The translations under genes and the position numbers were made by a program. The notes under the pieces are model-generated. The model was not told where the DNA came from. It did not search any database and was given only the letters and a program-made list of their open reading frames with translations. Shown piece by piece: positions 18,379-28,029 of a stretch of 64,000 nt of DNA. Source of the stretch: Seohaeicola saemankumensis. Its GTDB lineage: Bacteria; Pseudomonadota; Alphaproteobacteria; Rhodobacterales; Rhodobacteraceae. The DNA lies in NCBI RefSeq assembly GCF_021021435.1, contig NZ_JAINWI010000010.1, positions 186,001 to 250,000 on the forward strand, written 5' to 3'. The stretch's first letter is position 1. Every line of letters begins with the position of its first letter.

Positions 18379-19320
18379 ATGAGTGATATCCGCGCCCCTG
18401 CCCTGCCCTATCTGAATGATCGCATCATCCTTGGTGTCGTCCTGATGCTGGGCTTTTGCCTGACGGCCCCGCTGATCGACGTGGCTTCGAAACTGGCAGC
18501 GCAAACGATTCCCGTGGGGCAGATCACCACGGCGCGGTTCATCGTGCAGGGTGCGCTGATGCTGCCGCTCTGCTTGCTGCTGGGGCACGGGTTACGCCTG
18601 CCGTCCGGTGTTGTCACGCGGCTGGTTCTGCGCGCGCTGTTTCTGATCCTGTCGACCTATTTCTTTGTGGCTGCCGTCAAGGTGATGCCGATTGCCGATG
18701 CGCTGGTCATCGTCTTCGTGGAACCTTTCATCCTGCTATTGCTGGGCAAATACATGTATGGCGAGGAGGTCGGCCCGCGTCGCCTTTGGGCTAGTATCGT
18801 GGGATTTGCAGGTGCGCTTCTGGTGATCCAACCAAGCCTTGCCGCTTTCGGGCTGGTCGCGCTGTTTCCGCTGGGCACGGCGCTGTTCTTTGCGTTCTAC
18901 ATGCTGGTGACACGCAGCCTGTCGCGCCAGATGCATCCGGTGCCGATGCAGTTCCACACCTCGGTCTTTGCGGCGACGATCTGCTTGCCGGTCATTCTGC
19001 TAGGGACGGGGATCGAGATTCCCAGCATCAGTCCCGTCTGGCCGCAGGGAACCGAATGGACATGGCTAGTGGCCGTGGGGGCCGCCTCGGCGCTGTCACA
19101 TCTGATGATCAGCTATGCGCTGCGGTTTGCACCCTCGGCCACACTGGCCCCGATGCACTACCTTGAGATATTGAGCGCTGTGGCCTTTGGCTGGCTGTTC
19201 TTCTCGGATCTGCCCAATGCGATGACCTTTGCGGGGATGGCTGTGATCACATCTTCGGGATTGTATATCTTCCACCGCGAACGCCTGCAGGAGCGCGCGG
19301 CGCGACGTCTTAAGCCCTAG
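18379..19320 (+). CDS. EamA/DMT-family transporter, copy 1
   Basis: A 313-residue drug/metabolite-superfamily membrane protein with ten predicted helices in two EamA repeats. Family marks include GEEVGPRRLWASIVGFAGALLVIQP in the middle and RFAPSATLAPMHYLEI near the C-terminus. The substrate is unknown. The next gene is a clear paralogue of the same length, so this is a tandem duplication. The upstream gap holds a dispersed repeat; no strong Shine-Dalgarno is visible. Confidence 0.88.
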   Translation: MSDIRAPALPYLNDRIILGVVLMLGFCLTAPLIDVASKLAAQTIPVGQITTARFIVQGALMLPLCLLLGHGLRLPSGVVTRLVLRALFLILSTYFFVAAVKVMPIADALVIVFVEPFILLLLGKYMYGEEVGPRRLWASIVGFAGALLVIQPSLAAFGLVALFPLGTALFFAFYMLVTRSLSRQMHPVPMQFHTSVFAATICLPVILLGTGIEIPSISPVWPQGTEWTWLVAVGAASALSHLMISYALRFAPSATLAPMHYLEILSAVAFGWLFFSDLPNAMTFAGMAVITSSGLYIFHRERLQERAARRLKP

Positions 19321-19368
19321 CAACAGGCGCAATTGCCATTCCCGCAGCGCCGCCTTAGCCTGCGGCGC

Positions 19369-20310
19369 ATGAACGCTTTGCATCCCCCTGACCGTCCCAT
19401 GCTGGGTATCCTGCTGATGTTCGGTTTCTGTGCGGTGGCGCCCATGGCCGATGCGCTGGCCAAGATACTGGGCGAGACTGTGCCGCTGCTGATGGCGGTC
19501 TTTGCGCGTTTCGCGGTGCAGGCCCTGCTATTGGTGCCTCTGGTGCTGACAACGGGACGTGTCTGGCGGCTGCACGGCAGGATGCTGCATCTTGTTGTGC
19601 TGCGGACCGCGCTGCATATCGCGGGGATCACGCTGATGTTCAGCGCGCTGAAATTCCTGCCGCTTGCCGATGCCATTGCGATCGCCTTTGTCATGCCCTT
19701 CGTGTTGCTTCTTCTGGGCCATACAATTCTGAAGGAAGAGGTCGGCCCCCGCCGTCTGATCGCCTGTATCGTTGGGTTCATTGGCACGCTCCTGGTGATA
19801 CAGCCCAGCTTTGCCGAAGTGGGCTGGCCAGCGCTGCTGCCTGTCGGCGTCGCGGTTGTCTTTGCCGCCTTCATCCTGGTGACCCGTCTTGTGGCGCGCG
19901 ACACGGACCCTGTCGGCTTGCAGGCGGTCAGCGGTGTAATGGCCAGTGTTGTCTTGCTGCCGGTACTGCTGGTCTTCGGCTCATCGGGGCCCGAGGCGCT
20001 GCGGCTGGTGATACCAACGCCGCTGGACTGGGCGCTGTTATTCGGGGTCGGGCTGTTGGGCACGCTGGGGCATTTGCTGATGACATGGTCACTGCGATTT
20101 GCGCCGTCAGCTACGCTGGCCCCGATGCAATATCTAGAGATCCCCTTTGCCACCCTAATCGGCTGGCTGATCTGGCGCGACCTGCCTGACGGGCTGGCCG
20201 CCATTGGTATCCTGATCACCGTGGCGTCGGGTCTTTATATTGTTCTGCGCGAACGTCGCCTCAGTCAAGATGTCGCCCGGGCGACCGTAGCGCCTCAGCC
20301 CCAACCGTAG
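19369..20310 (+). CDS. EamA/DMT-family transporter, copy 2
   Basis: A 313-residue paralogue of the preceding transporter. It shares the KEEVGPRRLIACIVGFIGTLLVIQPSF-type middle segment and the LRFAPSATLAPMQYLEIPFATL segment. I start at ATG 19369 because it aligns with the first copy (both have a short polar start, then GILLMFGF/GVVLMLGF). Its 3' end overlaps the convergent thiamine pyrophosphokinase gene by 16 bases. Confidence 0.88.
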   Translation: MNALHPPDRPMLGILLMFGFCAVAPMADALAKILGETVPLLMAVFARFAVQALLLVPLVLTTGRVWRLHGRMLHLVVLRTALHIAGITLMFSALKFLPLADAIAIAFVMPFVLLLLGHTILKEEVGPRRLIACIVGFIGTLLVIQPSFAEVGWPALLPVGVAVVFAAFILVTRLVARDTDPVGLQAVSGVMASVVLLPVLLVFGSSGPEALRLVIPTPLDWALLFGVGLLGTLGHLLMTWSLRFAPSATLAPMQYLEIPFATLIGWLIWRDLPDGLAAIGILITVASGLYIVLRERRLSQDVARATVAPQPQP

Positions 20311-20972
20311 GGGCGGGCCATCAGCGCTTCGGTCAGGGGGGCGAGCGTATCACGCGGCAGGATCAACAGCATCTTGGGAGCCGTGACAGCCAACCAGATC
20401 GGCCCTGTTGCGCGGTTCGATGTGCCCACCCGCCCGTCGGGGGCAAAGCTCAAACCGCCTACCGGCCATTGCAGGCCTTCGGATTTTGCCTCGACCGCCC
20501 CCATGGGAAAGAGCGAGACAACCGCCCCCGGCACAAGATCCAGCCGCAACGAGGGCGGCGCGAGCATGACGAGCTCCTTTTTTCCAATCAGGATGCAGCG
20601 CTGGCGATGGTGCCGCACCAGACTGTTGAAAACCGCAAGCTGATGATCCAGCCTTGGACCGGTGAAACCCAGACCAAGCAAGAGCGGCGCGCGGATCGCC
20701 GACAGGCATTTGTCGAAATCGGTGCTGTCCTGTTCGTCGATCTGGTGGATACTGCCCGCGTCAAGACGGGCGCGGTCACGGGCCTGGAGCGAATCCATGT
20801 CGCCGATCACAGCTTCGGGAACGTGGCCTGCATCCAGCGCAGCCCTGGCCCCACCATCGGCAGCCACCAGCCGGGGGGCCAATTCAAGCGCTTCCCGCAA
20901 CGTTTTTGTTTCCGTCTCTCCACCTCCGATCAAAGTGACCGGAGCGTCAGAGAGAACAATGATGTCTTGCAT
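20295..20972 (-). CDS. Thiamine diphosphokinase
   Basis: This enzyme transfers pyrophosphate from ATP to thiamine, giving the cofactor TPP. The 225-residue protein shows the family marks in order: AADGGARAALDAG, VIGDMDSL, EQDSTDFDKCL and GFTGPRLDHQLA, followed by the C-terminal thiamine-binding beta domain (GLQWPVGGLSFAPDGRVGTSNRAT). It runs convergent with the second EamA gene, with a 16-base overlap of the 3' ends. Confidence 0.92.
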   Translation of the reverse strand: MQDIIVLSDAPVTLIGGGETETKTLREALELAPRLVAADGGARAALDAGHVPEAVIGDMDSLQARDRARLDAGSIHQIDEQDSTDFDKCLSAIRAPLLLGLGFTGPRLDHQLAVFNSLVRHHRQRCILIGKKELVMLAPPSLRLDLVPGAVVSLFPMGAVEAKSEGLQWPVGGLSFAPDGRVGTSNRATGPIWLAVTAPKMLLILPRDTLAPLTEALMARPYGWG

Positions 20973-21112
20973 GAGAGGATTATCGCCCTTTTTGGAAACA
21001 GATCACAATGTAAACACAAAATGATACTGTAAATATCGAAGATTCGTTCACGTTTCGACGCCTATGCCATGGTAAACACATGAGCTACGGGCAAAGAGAA
21101 AGCGAGTGACCA

Positions 21113-23266
21113 ATGGTGAGCACCAGCAAGATTTTGACGGTCTCCTACGGGACATTTTCATGCACACTCGAAGGATTCGACGATTCTTTCGAAACCATGA
21201 AAGCGATCGCGGAATATTTCCGCGATCTGGCGTCCGAGGACCGGTATTTTGGTGCGGAGCCGCCGGTTCCAGATGCCGAGATGCTGGCGCGAATCGCTGA
21301 GCGCGAGATCGCACGCCGTGTCGAAGCGCGCGAGGAACGTGGGGGAATCGTGTTGCGGGCAGCACCTTACGGGGCCGTCGCGGCACCGCTGGCCCCGCAA
21401 GCAGCACCTGTTGCGCAAGCGCCTGCCACCCAAGCTGAAGAGGCGCCCGAAGTTTCGAAAGTGCAGCCTGCACCTGCGGTTACACCGGATGTGGCTACAG
21501 CGCCCGTCGTGCAAGACCCTGCGACCGCCCCTGCGGTGGAATCGACTGTCGTTGCGGAAGATCCTGTTACACAGACGCCTGCGGCGCAAGATAGCGGCGC
21601 GGATGAATGGGAAGATGTTGCGCTTGACGACTTTTCTGTCGAAACCGCCAGTGTCGTCCCGATGGCCGCACAGCCCTTGCGCCACACACCTGTGCCGCAT
21701 CCCGACCCTGAAAGCGTCGCGGCCAAGCTGCAGCGCATCCGCGATGTTGTGACGAAATCCGCAGCCACGCCCGCGCCGGAAGCTTATTCCGAAGACGAGC
21801 ACGCTGAAAGTTTCCTGACCGAAACTGCGCAGAGTTTTGAAGCGGCCCTTGAACTGGATGACCAGACAAGCGCCGATGATACGGACGGGGACGATGATGA
21901 GATCGCGGCCCTGCTGAGCAGGCTTGCCGGCGAAGACAAGGCAGAGCGCGAGGCGGTCCCCGCCCCTGCCGAGCCTGTTGCTGTTGCTGTTGATATGGAC
22001 TTGCGTGAGGTCGATGAAACCGGCCTTGAAGACGTCGCACAGACGCAAGCTGTGCCGTCTGCGCCGGATTCCGTTGAGGTCGATCTCGAAACGGAGACAG
22101 CCGAGGCTGATGAGGTTGAGGCCGAAGAAGCCGAAGCGGAAACAGATGTCGATGTCGAGGAACCGCAGGCTGCGACACCCAGCCATGTGGTCAAGATCAA
22201 ACGGGTCGAACTGGAAGATGCCATTGCCAAGGGCAAGTTGGAGCAGATTGAAGACGATCTTGAAGACATCCAAGGCGAAGAAGAGGCCCCGGTTGCACGC
22301 CTTGACCCGTTGCAGATGGTGCCGCGCGATGATCTGAGCCCCGAGGACGAAGCCGAATTGCGCCGCGAACTGGCCGCTGTCGAGGCCGAGTTGCTTGATC
22401 TCAACCGCGATACGAACGGTCACGCTGCAACAGTAGATGAACTTGAGGAAATCGAAGACGATTCCGACGACGATGAGGACGTGACCTCGCTCTTCGAGGA
22501 TGACGAAGATGCGGATGACGCGGATGATGCGCCGCTGGTTTTGCGCGATCCGCGCGACCAGTTGGTGAAGGTCAAGGCCGAGGATGATATGTCGCGTCTT
22601 CTGGCCAAGGCGGAAAACGCCTTGATCGAGCCGGAAAGTGCCAGCCGCCGCAATGCGATCGCACATCTGCGGGCGGCTGTTGCGGCCACCAAAGCAGAAC
22701 AATCCGCAGGCACCACATCGTCGCGCGATCCGTCCTATAGCAGCTTCCGCGACGATCTGGACAATGTTGTGCGGCCACGGCGTCCCGTGGGCGAGGCGGC
22801 AGGGGCAACTGCGCGCCCGTCCGAACAGCGTCCCGCGCCGCTCAAGCTGGTGGCCGAGCAGCGCGTTGATCTGCCGCAAACCCGCCCGTCCGAGCAGGTG
22901 CGCCCGCGCCGTGTCTCGCTGGCGCCCACGCCCGATGATGGAGCCGAAACTGCGCCCCCCGCGACAGCGACCGTATCGGAGGGTGGTTTTGACGAATTTG
23001 CCCGCAAGATGGGAGCCACCGCCCTGCCCGATCTGCTTGAAGCCGCCGCCGCTTATCTGGTGCATGTCGAGGGACGGGCCGAGTTCTCGCGTCCGCAACT
23101 GATGACCAAGGCGCGTCAGGCTGCAGGCAAATCGCTGAGCCGTGAAGACGGGCTGCGCTCGTTCGGGCAATTGCTGCGGCAGGGCAAGATCCAGAAAATC
23201 CGCAGCGGGCGGTTTACGGCCTCGGAAGATATCAGCTTCAAACCTGCCGCGCGCCGCGTCGGTTGA
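21113..23266 (+). CDS. Large acidic, mostly disordered protein with conserved N- and C-terminal domains
   Basis: I do not know a function for this 717-residue protein. Residues 1-80 (KILTVSYGTFSCTLEGFDDSF, read in part) look like a folded conserved domain. Residues 90-560 are Ala/Pro/Glu/Asp-rich with runs such as EDDSDDDEDVTSLFEDDEDADDADD in part and almost no hydrophobic core, so this part is probably disordered. Residues 635-717 (FDEFARKMG...FSRPQLMTKARQAAG...FGQLLRQGKIQKI) look like a helical, winged-helix-like domain. Homologues that I recall in Rhodobacterales carry unreliable names such as lipoprotein or CheA; there is neither a signal peptide nor a kinase domain here. The gene stands alone, with a strong terminator after it. 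Confidence 0.82.
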   Translation: MVSTSKILTVSYGTFSCTLEGFDDSFETMKAIAEYFRDLASEDRYFGAEPPVPDAEMLARIAEREIARRVEAREERGGIVLRAAPYGAVAAPLAPQAAPVAQAPATQAEEAPEVSKVQPAPAVTPDVATAPVVQDPATAPAVESTVVAEDPVTQTPAAQDSGADEWEDVALDDFSVETASVVPMAAQPLRHTPVPHPDPESVAAKLQRIRDVVTKSAATPAPEAYSEDEHAESFLTETAQSFEAALELDDQTSADDTDGDDDEIAALLSRLAGEDKAEREAVPAPAEPVAVAVDMDLREVDETGLEDVAQTQAVPSAPDSVEVDLETETAEADEVEAEEAEAETDVDVEEPQAATPSHVVKIKRVELEDAIAKGKLEQIEDDLEDIQGEEEAPVARLDPLQMVPRDDLSPEDEAELRRELAAVEAELLDLNRDTNGHAATVDELEEIEDDSDDDEDVTSLFEDDEDADDADDAPLVLRDPRDQLVKVKAEDDMSRLLAKAENALIEPESASRRNAIAHLRAAVAATKAEQSAGTTSSRDPSYSSFRDDLDNVVRPRRPVGEAAGATARPSEQRPAPLKLVAEQRVDLPQTRPSEQVRPRRVSLAPTPDDGAETAPPATATVSEGGFDEFARKMGATALPDLLEAAAAYLVHVEGRAEFSRPQLMTKARQAAGKSLSREDGLRSFGQLLRQGKIQKIRSGRFTASEDISFKPAARRVG

Positions 23267-23283
23267 TCAAAAGACAAACCAAC

Positions 23284-23319
23284 AAAAAAAGGCGGCCCTT
23301 CATAGGCCGCCCTTTTTTT
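23284..23319. terminator. Strong bidirectional rho-independent terminator
   Basis: Seven A, a seven-base stem GGCGGCC, loop CTTCATA, GGCCGCC, one C and seven T. It sits between the acidic-protein gene (plus) and the DUF2842/purA pair (minus) and can serve both. Confidence 0.93.
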
Positions 23320-23341
23320 CAGAACGGTTTTGGCACATGCT

Positions 23342-23578
23342 CTAGCGCGGGTCGCTGTCTTGCGGCGCGTCTGGGTCGGGCTGGCCTATCCCGCGAAACA
23401 CGAATTTGAACGGCATGATCCACAGAAAACCCAAGCCGATATAGACCAGCAATTCAACCAATATGGACGGACGGTCGATCAGCCCCACAACCGTTACAGC
23501 CACCATGATATAGGCGGGCAAGCCGATCAGCAGGATGACCAGCGACCAACGTTTGCGGGCTTTGTAGCTAAGCGCCAT
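23342..23578 (-). CDS. DUF2842 small membrane protein
   Basis: A 78-residue protein with two helices (about residues 12-33 and 40-60) and the family start MALSYKARKRWSLVILLIGLP, given here in part as ALSYKARKRWSL. The C-terminus is polar (GQPDPDAPQDSDPR). It lies 22 bases downstream of purA on the same strand and probably shares its transcript. Function unknown. Confidence 0.82.
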   Translation of the reverse strand: MALSYKARKRWSLVILLIGLPAYIMVAVTVVGLIDRPSILVELLVYIGLGFLWIMPFKFVFRGIGQPDPDAPQDSDPR

Positions 23579-23600
23579 CGGTTTTCCCTGCCTTTGTGTC

Positions 23601-24893
23601 TCAATCCTCGAACGGGTCCGTCACCAGGATTGTATCCTCGCGTTCGGGTGAGGTGGACAATAGGGCGACAGGGCATTCGATCAACTCTTCGACGCGGCGC
23701 ACATATTTGATCGCAGCGGCAGGCAGGTCGGCCCAGCTACGCGCGCCTTCTGTCGATTCGCTCCAACCTGGCATCTCTTCATAGATAGGGATGCAGCGCG
23801 CCTGATGGTTGGCGGCTGTCGGCAGATAATCGATGCGTTCTCCGTCCAACTCGTAGCCAACGCAGATTTTCAGGGTTTCGAACCCGTCCAGCACATCCAG
23901 CTTGGTCAGCGCGATCCCGTTGACGCCCGATGTGGCGCAGGTCTGGCGCACCAGCACGGCATCGAACCAACCACAGCGCCGCTTGCGGCCTGTGTTGGTG
24001 CCGAATTCATGCCCGCGCTGTCCCAGACGTTCGCCATCGGCATCTTTCAGTTCCGCCGGAAAAGGCCCCTCGCCCACGCGGGTGGTATAGGCCTTCACGA
24101 TCCCCAACACGAAATCAATGGCGCCGGGGCCAAGGCCTACACCTGTCGCCGCTTGTCCCGCGATGACGTTGGACGAGGTCACAAACGGATAGGTTCCGAA
24201 ATCAATATCCAGCAGCGCGCCCTGTGCGCCCTCGAAAAGGATGCGTTTGCCTGCTTTGCGCTTTTCGTTCAGCACCTTCCAGACGGGGGCAGCATATTCC
24301 AGCACGGCGGGCGCGATGTCTTTCAACGCAGCGATCAGGGCGGCGCGGTCCACAGGTTCCATCCCCAGGCCTCGACGCAGCGCGTCATGATGCACCAGCG
24401 CGCGGTCCACGCGAGTTTCCAACGTTTCGGGATCGGCCAGATCGGCCACGCGGATCGCGCGGCGTCCGACCTTGTCCTCATAGGCGGGGCCGATGCCGCG
24501 ACCTGTGGTGCCGATCTTGGCAACACCGACCGCGTCCTCACGGGCGCGGTCCAACTCGCCGTGGAAAGGCAGGATCAGCGGTGTATTCTCTGCAATCATC
24601 AGCGTGTCTGGGTTGATCGTCACCCCCTGAGCACGCAGGCCCGCAATCTCCTTGACCAGATGCCAGGGGTCCAGCACCACGCCATTGCCGATCACGCTCA
24701 GCTTGCCGCCGCGCACGATGCCCGAGGGCAGGATCGCCAGTTTGAACACGGTTCCGTCAATGACCAGCGTATGACCGGCATTGTGACCGCCTTGAAAGCG
24801 CGCGATCACGTCGGCACGTTCGGACAGCCAGTCAACGATCTTGCCCTTGCCTTCGTCGCCCCATTGCGCGCCGACTACCACCACGTTTGCCAT
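23601..24893 (-). CDS. purA: Adenylosuccinate synthetase
   Basis: This enzyme joins IMP and aspartate with GTP in AMP synthesis. The 430-residue protein has [18 protein letters not shown] (GTP loop and catalytic Asp), [10 protein letters not shown] with the catalytic His, and [12 protein letters not shown]. The ATG at 24893 has AAGGAC six bases upstream; a much longer in-frame extension to 25616 runs across secG antisense and is rejected. Confidence 0.97.
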   Translation of the reverse strand: MANVVVVGAQWGDEGKGKIVDWLSERADVIARFQGGHNAGHTLVIDGTVFKLAILPSGIVRGGKLSVIGNGVVLDPWHLVKEIAGLRAQGVTINPDTLMIAENTPLILPFHGELDRAREDAVGVAKIGTTGRGIGPAYEDKVGRRAIRVADLADPETLETRVDRALVHHDALRRGLGMEPVDRAALIAALKDIAPAVLEYAAPVWKVLNEKRKAGKRILFEGAQGALLDIDFGTYPFVTSSNVIAGQAATGVGLGPGAIDFVLGIVKAYTTRVGEGPFPAELKDADGERLGQRGHEFGTNTGRKRRCGWFDAVLVRQTCATSGVNGIALTKLDVLDGFETLKICVGYELDGERIDYLPTAANHQARCIPIYEEMPGWSESTEGARSWADLPAAAIKYVRRVEELIECPVALLSTSPEREDTILVTDPFED

Positions 24894-25064
24894 TGACTGT
24901 CCTTTTTCGCTCTGGATCAAACCCGTGCCCGTCATATCGGGACGCGCGGGCACATGAAACCGAAATTTCGGGCCTGACGCGCGATCACGCAGCTTTCCGG
25001 CGCAACCCTGCTCTCGCGGCCCACCTGTGGCAGGCCGTCCTTGCACATGCCCGAGTTTCGCGGG

Positions 25065-25093
25065 TTGCTCCCCGAGACCAAATTGCCTAGATA
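25065..25093 (+). promoter_or_regulatory. Candidate sigma-70 promoter of secG
   Basis: TTGCTC at 25065-25070 and TAGATA at 25088-25093 are 17 bases apart, 45 bases before the secG start. The spacing is ideal and both hexamers are close to consensus. Confidence 0.5.
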
Positions 25094-25137
25094 GCACGGC
25101 AGAACACGGCCCACTTAGACCAGTCAGGCGATCGTCA

Positions 25138-25497
25138 ATGGAAAACGTCATCCTTATCATCCACCTTCTTCTGGCCCTCGCGCTGATCGGCGTTGTGCTG
25201 ATGCAGCGCTCCGAGGGTGGCGGGCTTGGCATGGGCGGCGGTGGCGGCGGCGGTGCCATGTCGGGCCGCGCTGCAGCGACGGCTTTGGGCAAGGTGACAT
25301 GGATATTGGCCATCGCCTTCATCTGCACGTCGATCTCGCTGACGATCATCGCGGCGCAGAAATCGGCAGGCTCTTCCGTGCTGGACCGGATCGGTAGCGA
25401 GCGTTCGGCGCCTGCGGCTGATCCTGTGGCCCCGGCGGGCGATCTGTTGCCGCCGCCTGCGGGCGATACGGCTCCGCTGGTTCCACGCGCCGACTGA
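25138..25497 (+). CDS. secG: Protein-export membrane protein SecG
   Basis: SecG is the small auxiliary subunit of the SecYEG translocon. The 119-residue protein has two helices (about residues 3-20 and 55-75) separated by the diagnostic [20 protein letters not shown] loop, and a Pro/Ala-rich C-terminal tail. I start at ATG 25138, where the SecG homology begins ([20 protein letters not shown]); an extension to 25027 has no support. A weak AGGCGA precedes the start. Confidence 0.92.
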   Translation: MENVILIIHLLLALALIGVVLMQRSEGGGLGMGGGGGGGAMSGRAAATALGKVTWILAIAFICTSISLTIIAAQKSAGSSVLDRIGSERSAPAADPVAPAGDLLPPPAGDTAPLVPRAD

Positions 25498-25524
25498 TCC
25501 ACTAGGGATTGAGAAACCATTGCA

Positions 25525-25547
25525 GGCCGCAACACCATCTTGCGGCC
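25525..25547 (+). terminator. Hairpin after secG
   Basis: GGCCGCAA, loop CACCATC, TTGCGGCC, then AGCTTGCCTTTTG. The stem is perfect, but the T-run is displaced and short, so termination may be partial, letting some transcription through into pyrG. Confidence 0.5.
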
Positions 25548-25668
25548 AGCTTGCCTTTTGTCCGCGAATCCTCTATGGGTCAAATCCCGTGGTGCTGCGG
25601 TTTTTTTCGTCCGCAAAAGGCGCTTATTCGCTGACAGACGCAGCCTGAACGACGGGGGACGCCAACCG

Positions 25669-27312
25669 ATGGCACGCTATATTTTCATCACAGGTGGGGT
25701 TGTATCGTCGCTTGGCAAAGGCCTGGCGTCGGCGGCTTTGGGCGCCTTGTTGCAGGCGCGCGGATTTTCCGTCCGGCTGCGAAAACTGGACCCCTATCTG
25801 AACGTCGATCCCGGCACGATGTCGCCCTTCGAGCATGGCGAGGTGTTTGTGACCGACGATGGCGCGGAAACCGATCTGGATCTTGGCCATTACGAACGCT
25901 TCACAGGTGTTGCCGCGCGCAAGACCGACTCGGTCAGTTCGGGACGCATCTATTCCAATGTTCTCGAAAAAGAGCGGCGGGGCGACTATCTGGGCAAGAC
26001 GATTCAGGTGATCCCCCACGTCACGAACGAGATCAAAGATTTCCTTGCCGTGGGTGCGGATGAGGTTGATTTCATGCTCTGCGAGATCGGCGGCACCGTC
26101 GGTGACATCGAGGGCCTGCCCTTCTTCGAGGCGATCCGCCAGTTCTCCCATGACCGTCCGCGGGGTCAGTGCATCTTCATGCATCTGACCCTGCTGCCCT
26201 ATCTGGCGGCGAGTGGAGAACTGAAGACGAAACCCACGCAGCACAGCGTCAAGGAACTGCAAAGCATCGGTATCGCGCCCGATATCCTTGTCTGCCGGTC
26301 CGAACATCCGATCCCCGAAAAGGAACGCGAGAAGATCGCCCTGTTCTGCAACGTCCGCAAAGAGGCGGTTGTCGCGGCTTATGACCTGAATTCGATTTAC
26401 GAGGCGCCGCTTGCCTATCACCGCGAGGGTCTTGATCAGGCGGTGCTGGATGCTTTCCAGATCAGTCCCGCCCCGCGCCCCGATCTGACTGTCTGGGAAG
26501 ATGTGGTTGATCGTATCAGCAACACGGACGGCACTGTGAATATCGCCATTGTCGGCAAATACACCCAGCTTGAGGACGCCTATAAGTCGATCAAGGAGGC
26601 GTTGACGCATGGCGGCATGGCCAATCGCGTCAAGGTCAAGGTGGAATGGGTCGATGCCGAGATTTTCGATACCGAAGATCCCGCGCCCTATCTGGAAGGC
26701 TTCCATGCCATTCTGGTTCCCGGCGGCTTTGGCGAGCGCGGGACTGAAGGCAAGATCAAGGCTGCCGAATTCGCCCGCACGCGGCAAATTCCCTATCTGG
26801 GGATCTGTCTGGGCATGCAGATGGCCGTGATCGAGGCCGCGCGCAACGTGGCGGGTCTGACCACTGCCGGATCGGAGGAATTCGATCACGAGGCAGGCAA
26901 GAAGCGCTTCGAGCCTGTTGTCTATCACCTCAAGGAATGGGTGCAGGGCAATCACAAGGTTGAACGCAAGGTCGGTGACGACAAGGGCGGCACGATGCGC
27001 CTTGGTGCCTATGATGCGACCTTAGCGGCAGGCTCGCTGGTGGCCAAGGTCTATGGCACGACCGCGATCGAGGAACGCCACCGACACCGATACGAAGTGG
27101 ATATCCGCTACCGAGAGAAACTGGAAGGCTGCGGCTTGCGCTTTTCCGGCATGTCACCCGATGGACGCCTGCCCGAGATCGTGGAATGGCAAGACCATCC
27201 GTGGTTCATCGGCGTGCAGTTTCACCCCGAACTGAAATCAAAGCCCTTCGCGCCGCACCCGCTATTTGCGGATTTCGTGCGCGCCGCGTTGGAAACATCG
27301 CGTCTGGTGTGA
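25669..27312 (+). CDS. pyrG: CTP synthase
   Basis: This enzyme makes CTP from UTP with glutamine as nitrogen donor. The 547-residue protein has the synthetase domain ([20 protein letters not shown], then [20 protein letters not shown]) and a C-terminal class I glutaminase with [12 protein letters not shown] (nucleophile Cys) and VQFHPELKS (His, Glu). The ATG at 25669 is where family homology starts; the extension to 25540 is not supported. Confidence 0.97.
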   Translation: MARYIFITGGVVSSLGKGLASAALGALLQARGFSVRLRKLDPYLNVDPGTMSPFEHGEVFVTDDGAETDLDLGHYERFTGVAARKTDSVSSGRIYSNVLEKERRGDYLGKTIQVIPHVTNEIKDFLAVGADEVDFMLCEIGGTVGDIEGLPFFEAIRQFSHDRPRGQCIFMHLTLLPYLAASGELKTKPTQHSVKELQSIGIAPDILVCRSEHPIPEKEREKIALFCNVRKEAVVAAYDLNSIYEAPLAYHREGLDQAVLDAFQISPAPRPDLTVWEDVVDRISNTDGTVNIAIVGKYTQLEDAYKSIKEALTHGGMANRVKVKVEWVDAEIFDTEDPAPYLEGFHAILVPGGFGERGTEGKIKAAEFARTRQIPYLGICLGMQMAVIEAARNVAGLTTAGSEEFDHEAGKKRFEPVVYHLKEWVQGNHKVERKVGDDKGGTMRLGAYDATLAAGSLVAKVYGTTAIEERHRHRYEVDIRYREKLEGCGLRFSGMSPDGRLPEIVEWQDHPWFIGVQFHPELKSKPFAPHPLFADFVRAALETSRLV

Positions 27313-27359
27313 CGGAGCCAAACCGGGTTAGGCCACCGTCCCGGCTCTGTCAGGTCACG

Positions 27360-27908
27360 CTACAGACTGGTCGGTTTGAACCGGCGCAAGCGACCGAATA
27401 ACTGCATCAGGCGCAAGCCAAGACCGCGACCCGATGGTGCGGGGACAACAGCTGCCGTGACCACAGGGTGGAAGCCGATATCTGTCGTATGTTCAAGAAT
27501 GTCAGGGGTAAATATCCAGCGCCCCGCGCGTCCCGCGCCGCCATCGGCAGCTTGCCGGTTGATCCAGTCCTGCATCATCGGGCGTGACTGCCCCAGACCG
27601 ATCTCAGGATCGGGAAGGTAGAAGCCACAAACGATGCGGCGATGGATCGAATCCAGCAAGTTGCAGCGAGCCTTGGCTTCGGGCAGCAAATCCGGTTTCG
27701 CAACCATGTTGAATCGCTGCGGCGCGCCTTTGAAAAAGACCTGAACCGCGGTCTCGAGGTCGATACCCGCCCGCGTCATCAATCGACGCAGCCGTTCCAG
27801 ATCATCGTGATCCCAGTTGACCGTCAGAACTTCCCTGTTCAACGCAGGTATGTTCTGCTGCACCGATTGATCAGCATTCGTGACAGTTGCCTTTGATATC
27901 TTGGTCAT
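27360..27908 (-). CDS. Uncharacterised 182-residue protein
   Basis: I do not recognise this product with confidence. It begins MTKISKATVTNADQSVQQNI, has a helical middle (DLERLRRLMTRAGIDLETAVQVFFKGAPQ in part) reminiscent of DUF4274-like proteins, and ends in a basic tail GLRLMQLFGRLRRFKPTSL. There is no signal peptide and no clear membrane helix. I start at ATG 27908 (AAGGAAA ten bases upstream) instead of 28019, because the extra residues look non-coding. It is divergent from the next, secreted-protein gene across 121 bases. Confidence 0.6.
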   Translation of the reverse strand: MTKISKATVTNADQSVQQNIPALNREVLTVNWDHDDLERLRRLMTRAGIDLETAVQVFFKGAPQRFNMVAKPDLLPEAKARCNLLDSIHRRIVCGFYLPDPEIGLGQSRPMMQDWINRQAADGGAGRAGRWIFTPDILEHTTDIGFHPVVTAAVVPAPSGRGLGLRLMQLFGRLRRFKPTSL

Positions 27909-28029
27909 GAAGTGGTGTTTCCTTGCGCGCTGCGGTGTCCCATTCTGCGCACGCAGTTTGAAAAATGTAGGGAGTGAATGTGACAAGCCTGTGCAACCTG
28001 CGCTTTTATCCGGCCTCAAGGGGAATGAT

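Noticed and set aside
21158-23170. 670-codon open frame on the minus strand
   Set aside because: It is the exact antisense of the acidic-protein gene; acidic codons (GAN) read backwards avoid stops. The product is Arg/Leu/His-rich without motifs, and the plus-strand gene has a clear start and terminator.
24893-25616. N-terminal extension of purA by 241 codons
   Set aside because: It runs antisense through secG and lacks family homology; the ATG at 24893 has a Shine-Dalgarno and the family start.
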